64,000 bases of DNA from the NCBI GenBank assembly GCA_027924585.1, contig BSBM01000076.1, positions 10,028,001-10,092,000 on the forward strand. The letters run 5' to 3'. Shown here piece by piece: positions 42,177 through 53,426 of this stretch. Source of the stretch: Larix kaempferi. Lineage: Eukaryota; Streptophyta; Pinopsida; Pinales; Pinaceae. The notes beneath the pieces are model-generated. The model saw nothing but the letters and a program-made list of their open reading frames with translations, searched no databases and was not told the origin of the DNA. The number at the start of each line of letters is the position of its first letter. Position 1 is the stretch's first letter. The translations under genes and the position numbers were made by a program.

Positions 42177-42420
42177 TCTGCCTGCTACTACATACGTGGA
42201 TGCTACTACACCCTGGTTTCTTCCTGCTACTACAGACAAGGATGCTACTACATCCTGGCTTCTGCCTGCTACTGTAGACAAGGATGCTACTACACCCTAT
42301 TTACCAGCTGCTATTGGAAGGAGGCTACGACCCCCTCATTTTATCAGCTTCTATTGAAAGGATGCTTCGAGACCCTTATTTACCAGCTACCACTGGAAGG
42401 AGGCTACCACCCCCTTGCAG
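42177..42420 (+). repeat. Short tandem repeats (about 42-48 bp) within the giant LTR
   Basis: Units of the type CTGCCTGCTACTACAGACAAGGATGCTACTACA(C/T)CCTGG followed by CCAGCTACTATTGGAAGGAGGCTACGACCCCCT variants, five to six in all. The 94-codon open frame over this stretch is a product of the repeat. Confidence 0.7.
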
Positions 42421-43109
42421 GCATGTAGCCTTCCCTAGCACCACCCTGCCACCCTAATTTGATATTATTAAACTTCTCAGACCTTCTTCAACTTCTGTCT
42501 TTTGTTATATTTATTTGGTCTTTGCCTTGCTTGCTACAAGGGTCTTCACTAGCCTCTTATACTGCTTCATATATTTTTATTAGAAACACAACCAACACAC
42601 AGTTCTTCTCTCTCTGGTCTTCATCTTCTTTAGATCTCAGCCACACACAGAAACACTCTTTAATTATGGATCTTCATACAACTTCAGTTCTTCTAGATCT
42701 TCTTATTTTGCATTTCTTCATATCTTCCAAAACTTCTTTTCTTTAACTCTGGAACTCCATTGGTCTTGGTCTGCTCTTTGTGCTGCCTCAACTAAGACAC
42801 CCAAGACACCTCTCTTTTGATTCGAATATTCATTTAAATACTTCATTCATGTATCTTCAAATCATCACGCCCTTTCAAAATCGTACCTCTTCAATTCTCT
42901 ATTTTTATCTTTTAATTTATCATTATGTTTATTTGAGTTTTAATTAATTAATTAATCTTCTCAGATTGTCTTCAGGCCTACGACCATCTTCTAATTTGAT
43001 CGTGCTGGCTTCCTTTACCTCAGGCTGTGGGATTCCTTCTCTTCTTTTTCTACTGCATGCGGGCATGATCTTCCTAGAACCTCCTGCGGGCATTTCTCAA
43101 CCCTTGTAT

Positions 43110-43609
43110 GTGTAAGTTTTAAACCTTAACAATGAAGTACAAACTTATATTGATTCTTAATCATTAACAAAAAATACACAATGGCACACACATTACACAG
43201 AGATTTTCACCTGGAAACCCTTAACCGCAAAAAAACCAGCAAAACTTAGAGCCGCACAGCTCCTTTTCATTATATGTTTGCAATATATGGTATTCTGCAG
43301 CATCTAAAACCCTAATTCGTTTACCCGAAATTAGGTTACAACTCTAATCCCTTTTACTGGGATTAGATAGAGTACAATGGGTCGAAATCGCGAAAAAGAA
43401 AAAAAGCAACCCAAAAACTTTTTGCGCTCCGCGCGGACTCCGGGGGCCTAACGGCCCCCTCCGTGGCGTTTCGGAACCTAACGGTCCGAAACAAAGGGGG
43501 TGGGCCTTGTCGGGCTACCCCCCCCCTCCGGACGTGCCCGGCACAGGTGAATCACTACTGGGAAAGGGATCGTGTTGCACACGCAACCACCATGTGAAGA
43601 GATATAACA
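43110..43609 (-). mobile_element. Putative nested solo LTR
   Basis: Starts TGTGTAAG and ends ATATAACA. On the minus strand the right-hand part is GC-rich with two hairpins, and the left-hand part has GGTTAAGGGTTTCCAGGTG, the R/U5-like box of the other LTRs, and a stretch AAAATCTCTGTGTAATGTG typical of LTR ends. It interrupts the GCGGGCAT-bearing sequence, which is found on both sides. No target duplication could be matched, so the exact ends are uncertain. Confidence 0.42.
43442..43491. other. Pair of GC-rich hairpins sharing a CCTAACGG core
   Basis: GGGGGCC-TAAC-GGCCCCC (43442-43459) is a perfect 7-bp stem with a 4-base loop. Ten bases on, TTTCGGAACC-TAAC-GGTCCGAAA (43469-43491) forms a 9-bp stem with one bulged A and the same loop. 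The surrounding 150 bp is far more GC-rich than the rest of the window. Confidence 0.7.
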
Positions 43610-43640
43610 TTCCCAATAGTATGCTCTCCCTTAGCACTTG

Positions 43641-45295
43641 CAGGCATTTCTTAGCTCCTGAGGGCATCTTAAGCCCCCGTGGCTTTTACCTTTTAGCCCC
43701 TGCGGGCATCCTCAAGCCCCTGAGGGATTCTTGAGTCTTCTGCGGGCATATAAGCCTATGGCCACTCCCCATAGCCCTTACTGCTGGCATATTAAGCCCT
43801 TGTGGGATTAACTAAGCCCTCTTGCGGGCATTCAACACTTAGCCTCTTTTTTTCAACACCTAGCCATTTTTTCTTTCTAAACTTAATATGCAAAACTAAT
43901 ATTTTTCTCTTGTTTTCGAAGATTTATATTTCGTATGTGTGAGAACCAAATGAGGCTATAACTCCATGGATGGATAGCCAGTTCACCAAAGAAAAAACCC
44001 ATGCCCTCTGATAAATTTATCATCATCAAGACAATCTGTGGCGGGCATTTCTAAATTCCTTATCAACCTACATTTGAATATAAAAACACACTTCTTCCCA
44101 TTTTGGAAGAATTCTATTTCACACATGTGAACACCATATGGAGACCTAAAGTCATGAGTAGATGGAAAACTTACCAAAGAATGGATCCATGACATTTGAT
44201 AAATTTATTTGCACAAGGACAGCCCTTGGCGGGCATTTCCAAATGACCTCTCAAACTCCTGTTCTTAACACTTATCCAATTTTCTCACTTTTGACAGATT
44301 GATATTTTGCATATGTGACCATTGTAAGTCAACCTGAAGGTCTGGCTGGATATCCATTTCAACAAAGAATAGATCCATGCCAATTGATGAACCTATTGAC
44401 ATACACCCAACATCTGGCAGGCATTTGAAAGTGGTCTTCCAAACTGCTTATTTGACACTTGGACAAATTTCTTCAAACCCTAGGTCACCAAGGTGATTTT
44501 ATTTTTTCATCAAACTTGGAAAGTGCGACATCCAGAATGTGAGGAATATCATACTGACTCCAACCATGCCAATCTTCTTTCCTGCAACCTCATCATCTAA
44601 CCTTGGCGGGCATTTTACTGAAGTAGTGCAAATCTGGCTGGGAAGCACTTTTGGCAGATCCATATCTTTCTCCTCAGAGGCTCTTTGGACCATCTGAGAC
44701 CATGGTTGGATGCACCAACAAACATTCTAGAGCTTACAGCTTTCAGATTATTTTCTCATCTCCTATGGGATGTGGCGGGCATTTACCTAAGGCCACTTAG
44801 GCAGATTTTACCAATGGCCTAGGTATGGAAACAATTGCTAGACACTAATAATGATGCATCGAAATGCATCAAAATTGTTATTATGTACACACACACACCC
44901 CTGAAATTTATTCATCGTGAAAACGGGGGCATAGGCATGGAATTTCCTTGGTCTAATTTCCCTAAACCACTATTTTGGCAGGTCCATAAATTCTTCTCCA
45001 GGGTCTCTGTGGACAATATGAGACCATGAATAGGTATCCAAACCAACACACTACAGCTTGACCATACGCTGCGGGCATTTACTTCAACCCATAATTTATG
45101 GCGGGCATTTTCCTAAGACTACTTAGTCATTTTTACTTCCTTCGGTGCAGAACTCTATTTTGGAAGACCTATAATTTTCTCCTCAGAAGTGATTAAGGAA
45201 AACTGAGACCATGACTAGATAGCCATTTCAACAAGCTATAGCCTAGTATCATGGTGCGGGCATTTTAGTGAAACCATTAATTATGGAGGGCATTT
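43641..45295. repeat. Diverged tandem array, about 188-bp period, with a GCGGGCATTT box
   Basis: The box lies at 44041, 44229, 44418 (as GCAGGCATTT), 44606, 44775, 45071, 45101, 45256 and 45287 (as GAGGGCATTT). Between boxes the order GA-ATTTTG-A..., GAGACCAT, ATGGATGGATAGCCA, ACCAAAGAATGGATCCATG and TGATAAATTTAT is recognisable. Closer-set boxes occur at 43059, 43087, 43702, 43742 and 43824. The gap between 44775 and 45071 is explained by an inserted ~125-bp segment. Confidence 0.7.
44825..44947 (-). repeat. Inverted dispersed copy of 46635-46750
   Basis: From ATGGAAACAATTGCTAGAC to GGCATGGAATTTCC the segment is the near-perfect reverse complement of 46635-46750, differing mainly by an extra ATGCATCA. 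It breaks a unit of the 188-bp array. Confidence 0.85.
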
Positions 45296-45969
45296 TCTTA
45301 GACCAGTTTTGACTAATTTTTTCATACTAGTCAATTTCATGATTTTCACCGAATTGCAATATTTTTCCAGACTGGTGTCCAAAAGCAACAATGACTTCCT
45401 GATAGCACCAAAACACCATCAGATGTATTTTCAACTTCATGCCACATCATCATACATGCCATGTCATGTCATCATATCTGCCATATCATCATACAGGCCA
45501 TGTCATCACTCTCTTAGTTATTCCTTTGTCTCCCATTGAGTTTGCCTTGCCATCATGTCCTTGGTTATTCCTTTGTCATTACTGAACTCCTTTGACATCA
45601 ATGACAACCATATCCAACAAGAGTTGTTTCCCTCTTATAGTGTTTACCTCTTACAATTTTGAATGAGAGCCTTAACTTTAGTTTGGGACCATTTAATGCA
45701 TGGTACATGTCTTAAATGAGTTGACTTCCTCATCAACAATTTCTGTTTTTTTTAGTTGATGGGCATTGTCGGTTAAATATAAACATCAATTTTGGTAGCT
45801 AGATTTTGAACATCCATGGATGTGATGTGGGTGGCAGGTTTTTGGCATCTAATTTTCTAAATGTTATTCCATATCATAAATTACCTCATTTGGAGCTTGT
45901 AAATACACAAATAGTGTTGTAGAGCTATGACAATATGGTTTATTCATTTGGACAATGCCTCTACTCTCC

Positions 45970-46750
45970 TCCTTTGTGCGTAGAGTATCACACATTGGTT
46001 TTGGGGGTTGGGTTACCGTGGTTTATATGTGTGTACATGCCAAGATACTTATACCGATGGGGGAAACTAGGAGTGGTATTTTGCACGAACATATTGCTTA
46101 ATTTGCCATGGGATAAGAATTCCATGCATACTGTCTTGTTGGCTATCTATGTGGATAGCTTCATAGGGTGTGCATGTTTATACATAATAACAAGTTGGAT
46201 GCATCGTTGGTAATTCCTTGGACTTATTTCAGCTATTGTAGAAGTTCGTGTATCCCACATTAGCTTCGTTGGTTGATTTACTATGGGGGGACAATGCCAA
46301 GGGAGTGGTGTCTTCCACTAACATATTTCTTGATTGGATGTGGGGTGGAAATTCTATACCTACCCCCTTGTTGACTATATGTGTGGATAGATTTGGGTGT
46401 TGGTGTGTGTATATTTGTACATCATAACAGGTCGGATGCATCTTTAGTGATGCCTTGGAATTGTTTCCAAGACTATAAAAGTTCCTCTCCTCTCTTTTGT
46501 GTAGTGTATCCCACATTAGCTTTGGGCATTGGTTATTGTGGTTGATATGTCCTTACATCCCATGATGCTTATGCCAATGGGGAAACTACAAGGGAGTGGT
46601 GCTTTTGAGTAACATATTGCTTCATTGGGTGTGGGAAGGAAATTCCATGCCTATGCCCCCGTTTTCATGATGAATAAATTTCAGGGGTGTGTGTGTGTAC
46701 ATAATAACAATTTCGATGCATCATTATTAGTGTCTAGCAATTGTTTCCAT
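45970..46750 (+). repeat. Three tandem units of about 255-275 bp
   Basis: Units are marked by GTATCCCACATTAGCTTTGGG-type words at 45977 (GTATCACACATTGG), 46250 and 46504. Each continues GATGCTTATGCCAATGGGGAAACTA, AGGGAGTGGTG, AACATATTGCTTCATTGG, GGAAATTCCATGCCTATGCC and TACATAATAACAA-TTGGATGCATC. The units are well diverged from each other. Confidence 0.75.
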
Positions 46751-46869
46751 GAATGTGAAACTTCCTTTCCTCTCCTCTCTTTGACAATGTCTTCAAAGGT
46801 AGTGTGGTGTAATGATGCCATGCAAAGCAATGCATGAATGATTGAAATGATGATTTTTGACAAATGTTG

Positions 46870-49515
46870 TTTCTTATCAACATGTCGATGTCTAACCTTG
46901 TCGCATTATGGCAATGTGGACATATGTAAGAAATAACTATGGCAATGATCTAGTCCCTGTAAAAATATTTAATTTGTAGTGCTAAGATCTTTTAAGGATA
47001 GCATGATACTTGACATCACGATACTTCAATTTTTTCTACATCTAAGCTTTGTATGATTAACATGGATATTTTTTGTGTACTACTTTGTCCATGGTAGTGG
47101 GCATGGTGGATGGTTTTGAATGGAGCAACATAAGCTACATACTGAATTGGCCGTTTTAAGGATCTTTTTTTGAATTTAACTAAATTGTAGTATATTTGAG
47201 ATTTTCCACAAAGATTTCTAGTAATTGGTCATATAAAGTGTAAAAGGCTAAAGAAAAAAATGAAGTTTCTTGAAGGTGTTAATTTCAATATATTTGAAGT
47301 GTGTTTTATTTTCTAGAGGTGCTTGCAATTGTTTTCTCACAGCTTGTACATCGAAGTATAATTTGGATGTCGTTTACTATGTTGAAGGGAGCATTCAAAG
47401 AACTTTTTGATGCTTGGATGCATAATAGTATTTGATGAGAGATTGAAGATGCATTTGTTGTTGAAACCTTAACCATAGTAATCGAGTTTAATTTCAAAAG
47501 TAATATGTATTATTTCTGTTAAAATAAAACTATTAAGTTTATTATTATTTGAATAAGGTGTTAAAAATCCATATGAAAATGGTTACGATAGATTACTTAG
47601 AGAATAAGGTATGCCATAAACCTCAATTTAAAGATGGAGATATCTTGAACTCACAAGCCCCATGATTAGTTTAATCCCTATGGAATGTCAACGTTGTGTC
47701 AATCTTAAAAATTTAAAAATATTCATAACATAAGACATTGTATTTTCATACTCACATATGTTGAAAACATTGTTGCAACATTGGTAGGTAACCAACAATT
47801 AGATGGAAGTGCTTATGTTCAATATACAAAGCAAAATATCTTAGATATAGGTTGCCAAAGGTCTAAGGAGAGTTGTTACTCTCCAGCAAATTAATAGGTG
47901 GAATGGGAAGATGCTCACACACAAAGCAATTTATGAGGCACTATGTGAAGTTATGACAACCCTTGGAATAAATTCCAAAGTTGACAGATATAATGTAAAG
48001 TTTTTGGGACAAGCATGCATCAATTTTCTTGTTTGGATCTTGAACCGGAGAGCATGTGTTCAACGGAATGCAAAAGATACTCAAAACTAGATGCTAAGTT
48101 ATGACAACCCATGGGACAAATTCTGAAGTTGACAAATATAATCCGAAGTTTTCGGGACAAGTAGGCATCAATTGACTTGTCTACATATTGAACCAGAGAA
48201 CGTGTGTTCAAGGCAATGCAAAAGACAATCAAAATGGGATCATTATAATTTACAACAACAATGACAGGTGTTGGGGATAATTACCATTTTGATATGGTCA
48301 TGATTTAACACAATAAAATGTTATAGTGTGTTAGGAGTTCGTTCTTTGTCATGAGTGGGTTTGCGTTTGAAAGGATTAGACAATAGATGTTGGTATTAAA
48401 TATTCAAAGATTGAAAAGGGTCTTTGCGTGTTTGTAGTTGATATGATTAAGAAAAATTAAATTAAATTGTGCCACATATGAGTGGAGTGTGTTAAAAGTT
48501 GTGTTATACTTGGCATTAATGGGTCCTATTTGCTAAGAGGACAAGGTGTTTTGAGATGGTACAAATATCTACTTGCATGCCCTTTATGTGGCAATTCAAT
48601 TTATGTATATGTGGTATCAATGTTTCTCTTTTGTTTCTTATGTTATGTTGTAATAGGGCTCCATCATGCCAATGAATCCCGCGGGTAATTTGTTTGGAAG
48701 TTCAAAATTATTTAACATAGTTAAGAAGTGATAATTTTTAATTTGATTGGTTGAAACGTTTGTTTATTGAAATGTTGGGTGTGGTGAATGGGGACTAGTA
48801 CATACTCAATAAGGTCGTTGATCTAACCATTTCTGCATGAAGGCAACAAAAACATTTGATGGAGGGAAAATTAAATTAGAGGTAACTTTGTGTAACCATA
48901 GAGAGAGAGGGAGGGAGAAATATTTGAAGCTATCCGATAGTTGAGGTCACTAGCATTTGAACTTTTAGACTAGTTTAAACTCTTAAGCCATTGTTTAGTG
49001 TGTTAGAGTACTTTGGGATTGATGTACTATTGGCCACGAGGGTCATTTGATGGAGCATCAATGAAGGGTTTGGAGAAGCAATGGTTGTTACTAATGAATC
49101 ACCATGTATCTAGGTGGTTCTTTTAGAAAATCAATGGGAACTATTACTAGTTAGCTGGGGTACACTGTGAATCAACATTGACCCATATTTGGTCTTTGGG
49201 TTTTGCAATTTTTAATTATGTTTTCCATTGTAGAATACTTGAATTGTGAGTGTTTTGAGCCTTGTGATAAGGTGGGGGTAGGGGTCATGTAATATGTTGA
49301 TAATATTATTTTCTTATGAAGAGGAGGCATAATAGGTTGATAATGCCATTCTCCTTTAAAGGCTGGTTGTTAAGAGTATGACACAAAAAATATGCGAGTG
49401 TAATATGGTTACTTTATTAATGGCACACGACTACCATAATATTTTAAAGTTGAGATTACAAGTTAAGTGGTTAAACCACTATGATCAAATTAGTGTGCTA
49501 TGTAATATTGTAATG
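46870..49515. other. No recognisable gene; one 148-bp tandem duplication
   Basis: AT-rich, with stops in all frames. At 47950 and 48098 two copies of a 148-bp unit begin GTTATGACAACCC(T/A)TGG, sharing AAGTTGACA-ATATAAT, GGGACAAG-A-GCATCAATT and TTGAACC-GAGA-C-TGTGTTCAA, to about 48240. An AGAGAGAGGGAGGGAG run lies at 48901-48916. Confidence 0.6.
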
Positions 49516-49519
49516 TGAA

Positions 49520-49733
49520 ATAATAATAATAATAATATATTTTTAAGGTAACAACCAAGCCAGTCACCAAATTGATGTATGAGACTCCCTTGTTTGTGGG
49601 ACAAGGGACACCCTCTACGCAGTGATGTAACTGCCAAAGTCTACAGAGGTGTACATACCCTACCCCATTTGAATTTGAACCTATGACCTCCTAGGAGGAA
49701 ACACATGTTCTTAAACGTTAAACCCACTCAAAT
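49520..49733 (-). mobile_element. tRNA-derived SINE
   Basis: Read on the minus strand: a Pol III A-box-like GGTTTAACGTTTAAGAAC, then TTTCCTCCTAGGAGGTCATA, then the B box GGTTCAAATTC at the correct spacing, then a tRNA-unrelated body (GGTAGGGTATGTACACCTCTG, CACTGCGTAGAGGGTGTCCC, GGTGACTGGCTTGGTTGTTACC) and a tail of (TTA)n at 49520-49537. This is the plan of plant SINEs, which are transcribed by RNA polymerase III from the internal boxes and copied by LINE machinery. Length ~190 bp plus tail. The TSD was not resolved. Confidence 0.8.
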
Positions 49734-49901
49734 TGTACAATAATATATGTATTATGGGTGAGAAACCTCTTACTCTCATAAATATACTTGTTACAACAAC
49801 ATTAACATATAAAGTTTATTTTTTCTCTCCAAATTTTACTTTTATGTTATTACATCATGTATACACCCTTATGAAATCCTAAAAATTTCATTCATCATCA
49901 T

Positions 49902-50141
49902 CCCAATGGATAATAATTATATATAAATTATTACTAAAACCTATATATATATATTCAAATCCTATAAGTTTATCTAAGCTTAGTTTAATATATATTATTT
50001 TGATTTATTTTAAAAAACATCCCAATGGATAATAATTATATATAGATTATTACTAAAACCTATATATATATATATATTCAAATCCTATAAGTTTATCTAA
50101 GCTTAGTTTAATATATATTCTTTTGATTTATTTTAAAAAAC
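49902..50141 (+). repeat. Recent tandem duplication, 119-bp unit
   Basis: CCCAATGGATAATAATTATATATA begins at 49902 and again at 50021. The copies are almost identical to TTTTAAAAAACA, with TA-dinucleotide length differences. Confidence 0.9.
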
Positions 50142-50164
50142 AATGTTAGTGTTCTCCATTTCTA

Positions 50165-50228
50165 TAACGAGTTTATTCATTAGGCTATTTTTTTTTATGA
50201 GTTTATTCATTAGGCTATTTTTTTTTAT
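50165..50228 (+). repeat. Short tandem duplication, about 32 bp
   Basis: GAGTTTATTCATTAGGCTATTTTTTTT occurs twice in a row (about 50169 and 50200). Confidence 0.85.
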
Positions 50229-50689
50229 GGTTTGTAGGCTTTCTCTTTTTGCACGCTCTTTCCCTCTATCCAAATTTGAAATTGCCGAGTTCCTTTGATG
50301 GATAATGGACATACATATCATATAATATTGTTTCCCTTTTTTTGAATACCATTTGTTTTTTTTCATATATTGCTTACAATTATGAATACCATTTTGCAAC
50401 TATTTGTTGATAGTTTTATCTTTATAAGTTTGTATTTTTTTTAGATTTTTCTTTTTGTGTTGTATAGTACTTTATTCAAAGGGTTGAGCTATAGGTTTAA
50501 TGACATCATTTAGGGTTTGATTTGAGTTGTGCTTTAGTTGTGCCCTTTCAAGTTTCAATTGGGCCAGAGTTAGTGGGTTAAAGTATATCCTTATTGTGTT
50601 TAAGTTGTTGTTTTCTTTGATATTCAGATTTTTTAATAATTTTGTATATTTTAAGTCTTTTAAGTTGGATGTGGACCCCATTAGGTAAA

Positions 50690-51075
50690 ATCAATGAGTC
50701 AAACTTATCAAATCATCTAGCCAATCTTCTCCTAATGGCTTAATACTCTACCTATAGAAAATTTAAATTTGACTAAGTATTATCCCTTGAGGTCAAATCA
50801 TTGGGTCAAACTTATCGAGGTATCCTAGAGATATACTTACCCAGATACCCTTGATACCTCAATAGCTTAATCCAAAAGGAAATCCAAAATTTGGCTATAT
50901 TGGCTAGATAATTAGGTCAATGTTACCTGGCTACCTCAAGAATATATCTAAGAGTTCCTTGATACCTCAATAACCCAATGGGGCAATAGGGAAAATAAGT
51001 AAAAAATGGATAAAGTATTGGCCCAAAATCCCAGTGGGTTAATACTAGAATCATTTTAAATGTAGATATTCCTTG
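50690..51075 (+). repeat. Diverged repeat units around TCAAACTTATC / CTTGATACCTCAATA
   Basis: GGGTCAAACTTATCGAGGTATCC resembles AGTCAAACTTATCAAATCATCT ~120 bp upstream. CCTTGATACCTCAATA(G/A)C occurs twice (near 50849 and 50970), and a third, weaker version (CCTTGATGCCCTAATATC) near 51071. Old tandem array of two to three units. Confidence 0.5.
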
Positions 51076-53143
51076 ATGCCCTAATATCCCAAATCCCAAT
51101 TAAGTGAAGTGTACTCCTTTTCACTGATCGAGTCAAGATTTCTAGATCAAGATTTCTGTGTTGTCCCTCTTGAACACCCCTACCAAAATTTGGTTCATTT
51201 CTACTCTAGAGTCTAAAGATCATAGCCTAAAATCCATCACATAGGGACAAAAATTGTATCCTTTCCTCCATCCTAATATGCCTTGGGGTTCCTCTTATTC
51301 TCCCTTAAGAATAAATCCCATGAGAAATTCCTAGACACACCTAATAACCCACCTTCCATGAGAAGCACCTTGGAACGTTCAACATAGTGTGAAATCATTG
51401 AGCAATTCCGCTTTAAGTTTCAAGGATGATTGAGAATTCCCCCATGGAAGTTAGATCGATGGTCAATATGCATTTGTGAGGAAAAGACGGGCCATGGGTA
51501 TGAAATCCAAACGAAAGTTTCCAACAATTAAGATGCACCCTACACAAGCAGATCAACCAAACATAGCTCCTTGTGGGTTTAGTTTATTAAGGTTTGGAAG
51601 ATTGACAATGTTGCAAAGGAATGAGGTTTGTACCACTGGAATAGATCTATTGTTTGATATTTTTTGTATAGGGCGTGATTGTTGGAGGTCGTAAAAAGTT
51701 CAAGTACCATGCACAATGGGTATTGACCTTATTGGGAGAGATCAATGGTCTAGGATGCGTCATGCCATCATGGAAAAAGGTCAAGTTAGTAAATTGGAAT
51801 GCTATGAATGTTGAAATTATGCTCGACCAAGTGGATCCATGGTTCATAGGTTCTTTTCGGTAAATCCTTAACCCCCTGCTAGTGTTGAAAAGGGTGTTGA
51901 TGCCCAAGGAAAATCTGCTTGTGGAGAATCAATTATTGCCTTCCGTACACGCATTCCTTTAGGACACTCAAGGAATGGATCTCCCTTGCCAATATAAATT
52001 TTCCACGTGTCTTGTCTTGAAAGAAAACGTTGACGAACTCAGTACAAATTTGTTATTTATGAATTTGCATGCAAATTAAAGTCCCATAGAATGCTATGTT
52101 TTCAACATTAAACCAAAGGAAAGATTCCTTTTCCCTCTACATTCTATATTAGGAATTGAAGAAGAATAAGCTCTGGTGAAAATAACTAAGTTCATGGCAT
52201 CTTCTACCATTATTGTTAGAAATTGGATCCCTACCATCCTTGAAGCCATCAACCTATTTCCACAACTAGGCAATGGATTTGATTGTGTAAGCCTCATTAG
52301 AAACCTTACTTGATTTATCTCTTTTCTCTTTAAAGACTTTACCTGCCATGCCTAAGGATGCTAAGATTTCCTTTGAGGAGTATTCCTCTTGATCCACCAA
52401 CTGCCATTTAGATATGAGTGATATATCAAAATCTAAACTCCTCTTGTTCATACACAATTTTGCTAAAATCACGTCTCTTAACCTTTAGTATTCCACCCCC
52501 CACCAATTGATAAGCCCGGATTTACACAGGCATACGAGAGAACCTCTTATTGGTCCTTTGACTTGGCTCAACATGTTATTCTTGATACATATCCATTCAC
52601 AAATTTCATTGAGATTTGAGTCGAACACTATAGTCCATCCACTTGGTCTATGCTATCCTTGGGTGGTAAAACAAAAATCTCCTCCAATATGACTAAATTT
52701 ATATCCACTATGTTAGAAACCTTCATAAGTTCAATACTATTGTATCCTAAAGTGCAATAAATAAGTATCTCAACTTGTTAGATGACTAGAAGAAAACTCC
52801 ACTATTGAAATTACTACACATCAAAGGCCCCGCTCTAAGGCAATCCCCACCATTTAAAACCAAGGACTTTCCTAAGTGGGTCCTAGACTCCATATTCCTA
52901 TTCACCCTTATATTAAAAAGGGATGATGATTCCATAGTAGATGAGAGTATGTTGGTCATCCTATATCTCTTTCATACCAACTCAATTCCTTCTTTCCAAG
53001 ACAAAACAATTGTGATAAACACGAGGAACCAACCGATGAATTACAAAGTAGACAAGTTGTTCCACTATTATCCCTACCTTTATCTCTTTATATTCTATTA
53101 GAGCCCCTCATCCCACCTAGGGATACAAAAATTTGAGGATGGA
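51076..53143. other. No recognisable gene
   Basis: Several frames of 60-98 codons (for example 51476-51694 plus, 51647-51907 minus, 52805-53101 plus) have no domain signature, overlap each other and look like chance. Left flank of element A. Confidence 0.5.
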
Positions 53144-53426
53144 TGTTAAGCCCTATATATCGTGACATTACATTTCTATTATTATATTACTATTGTCTTT
53201 ATTGGTCGTCGAGGACCTTAATTGTAATTGTATGGTCAACTAGAATTGTAATTGTAACATTTTTCTACTATATATAGACACACACACACACACCAAAGAT
53301 ACCTAGTTTATGATCATCTCATATTGTCTTGTGAATTTGATAGATTGTATAAGGAGGTTACCCCCTCAAAGAAGCTCCTTGTTTGTCTCTTTAATTCGTT
53401 CTCAAGGCTTTGGTTACTCTTTCTTT
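53144..53426 (+). repeat. Element A 5' LTR, first part
   Basis: Aligns with the 3' LTR at 58680 onward: CGACATTACATTTCTATTATTAT, GTCTTTATTGGTC, AGAATTGTAATTGTA, TAAGGAGGTTACCCCCT. Contains a (CA)n run at 53279-53293. Confidence 0.85.

Larger units (their letters stand above)
41983..45619 (-). mobile_element. Giant solo LTR (about 3.6 kb including a nested insert)
   Basis: The segment starts TGTTAGAATATTGG and ends CATATCCAACA on the plus strand and is flanked by a perfect 5-bp repeat AGAGT (41978-41982 and 45620-45624). Both termini obey the TG...CA rule. Near the left end lies TGGAATCCCAATTGGGAAAG, the inverted form of the box found near the 3' end of the other LTRs, so the LTR is on the minus strand with its U5 side at the left. 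No gag, pol, primer-binding site or second LTR is seen. The length is unusual for a Copia or gypsy LTR. A large non-autonomous element with unrecognised ends is the alternative. Confidence 0.6.

Noticed and set aside
42073-42357. 94-codon frame with LPATT(D/Y)xDATT repeats, resembling a sortase-type LPXT motif
   Set aside because: Produced by a DNA tandem repeat in a non-coding LTR; no signal peptide or membrane anchor.
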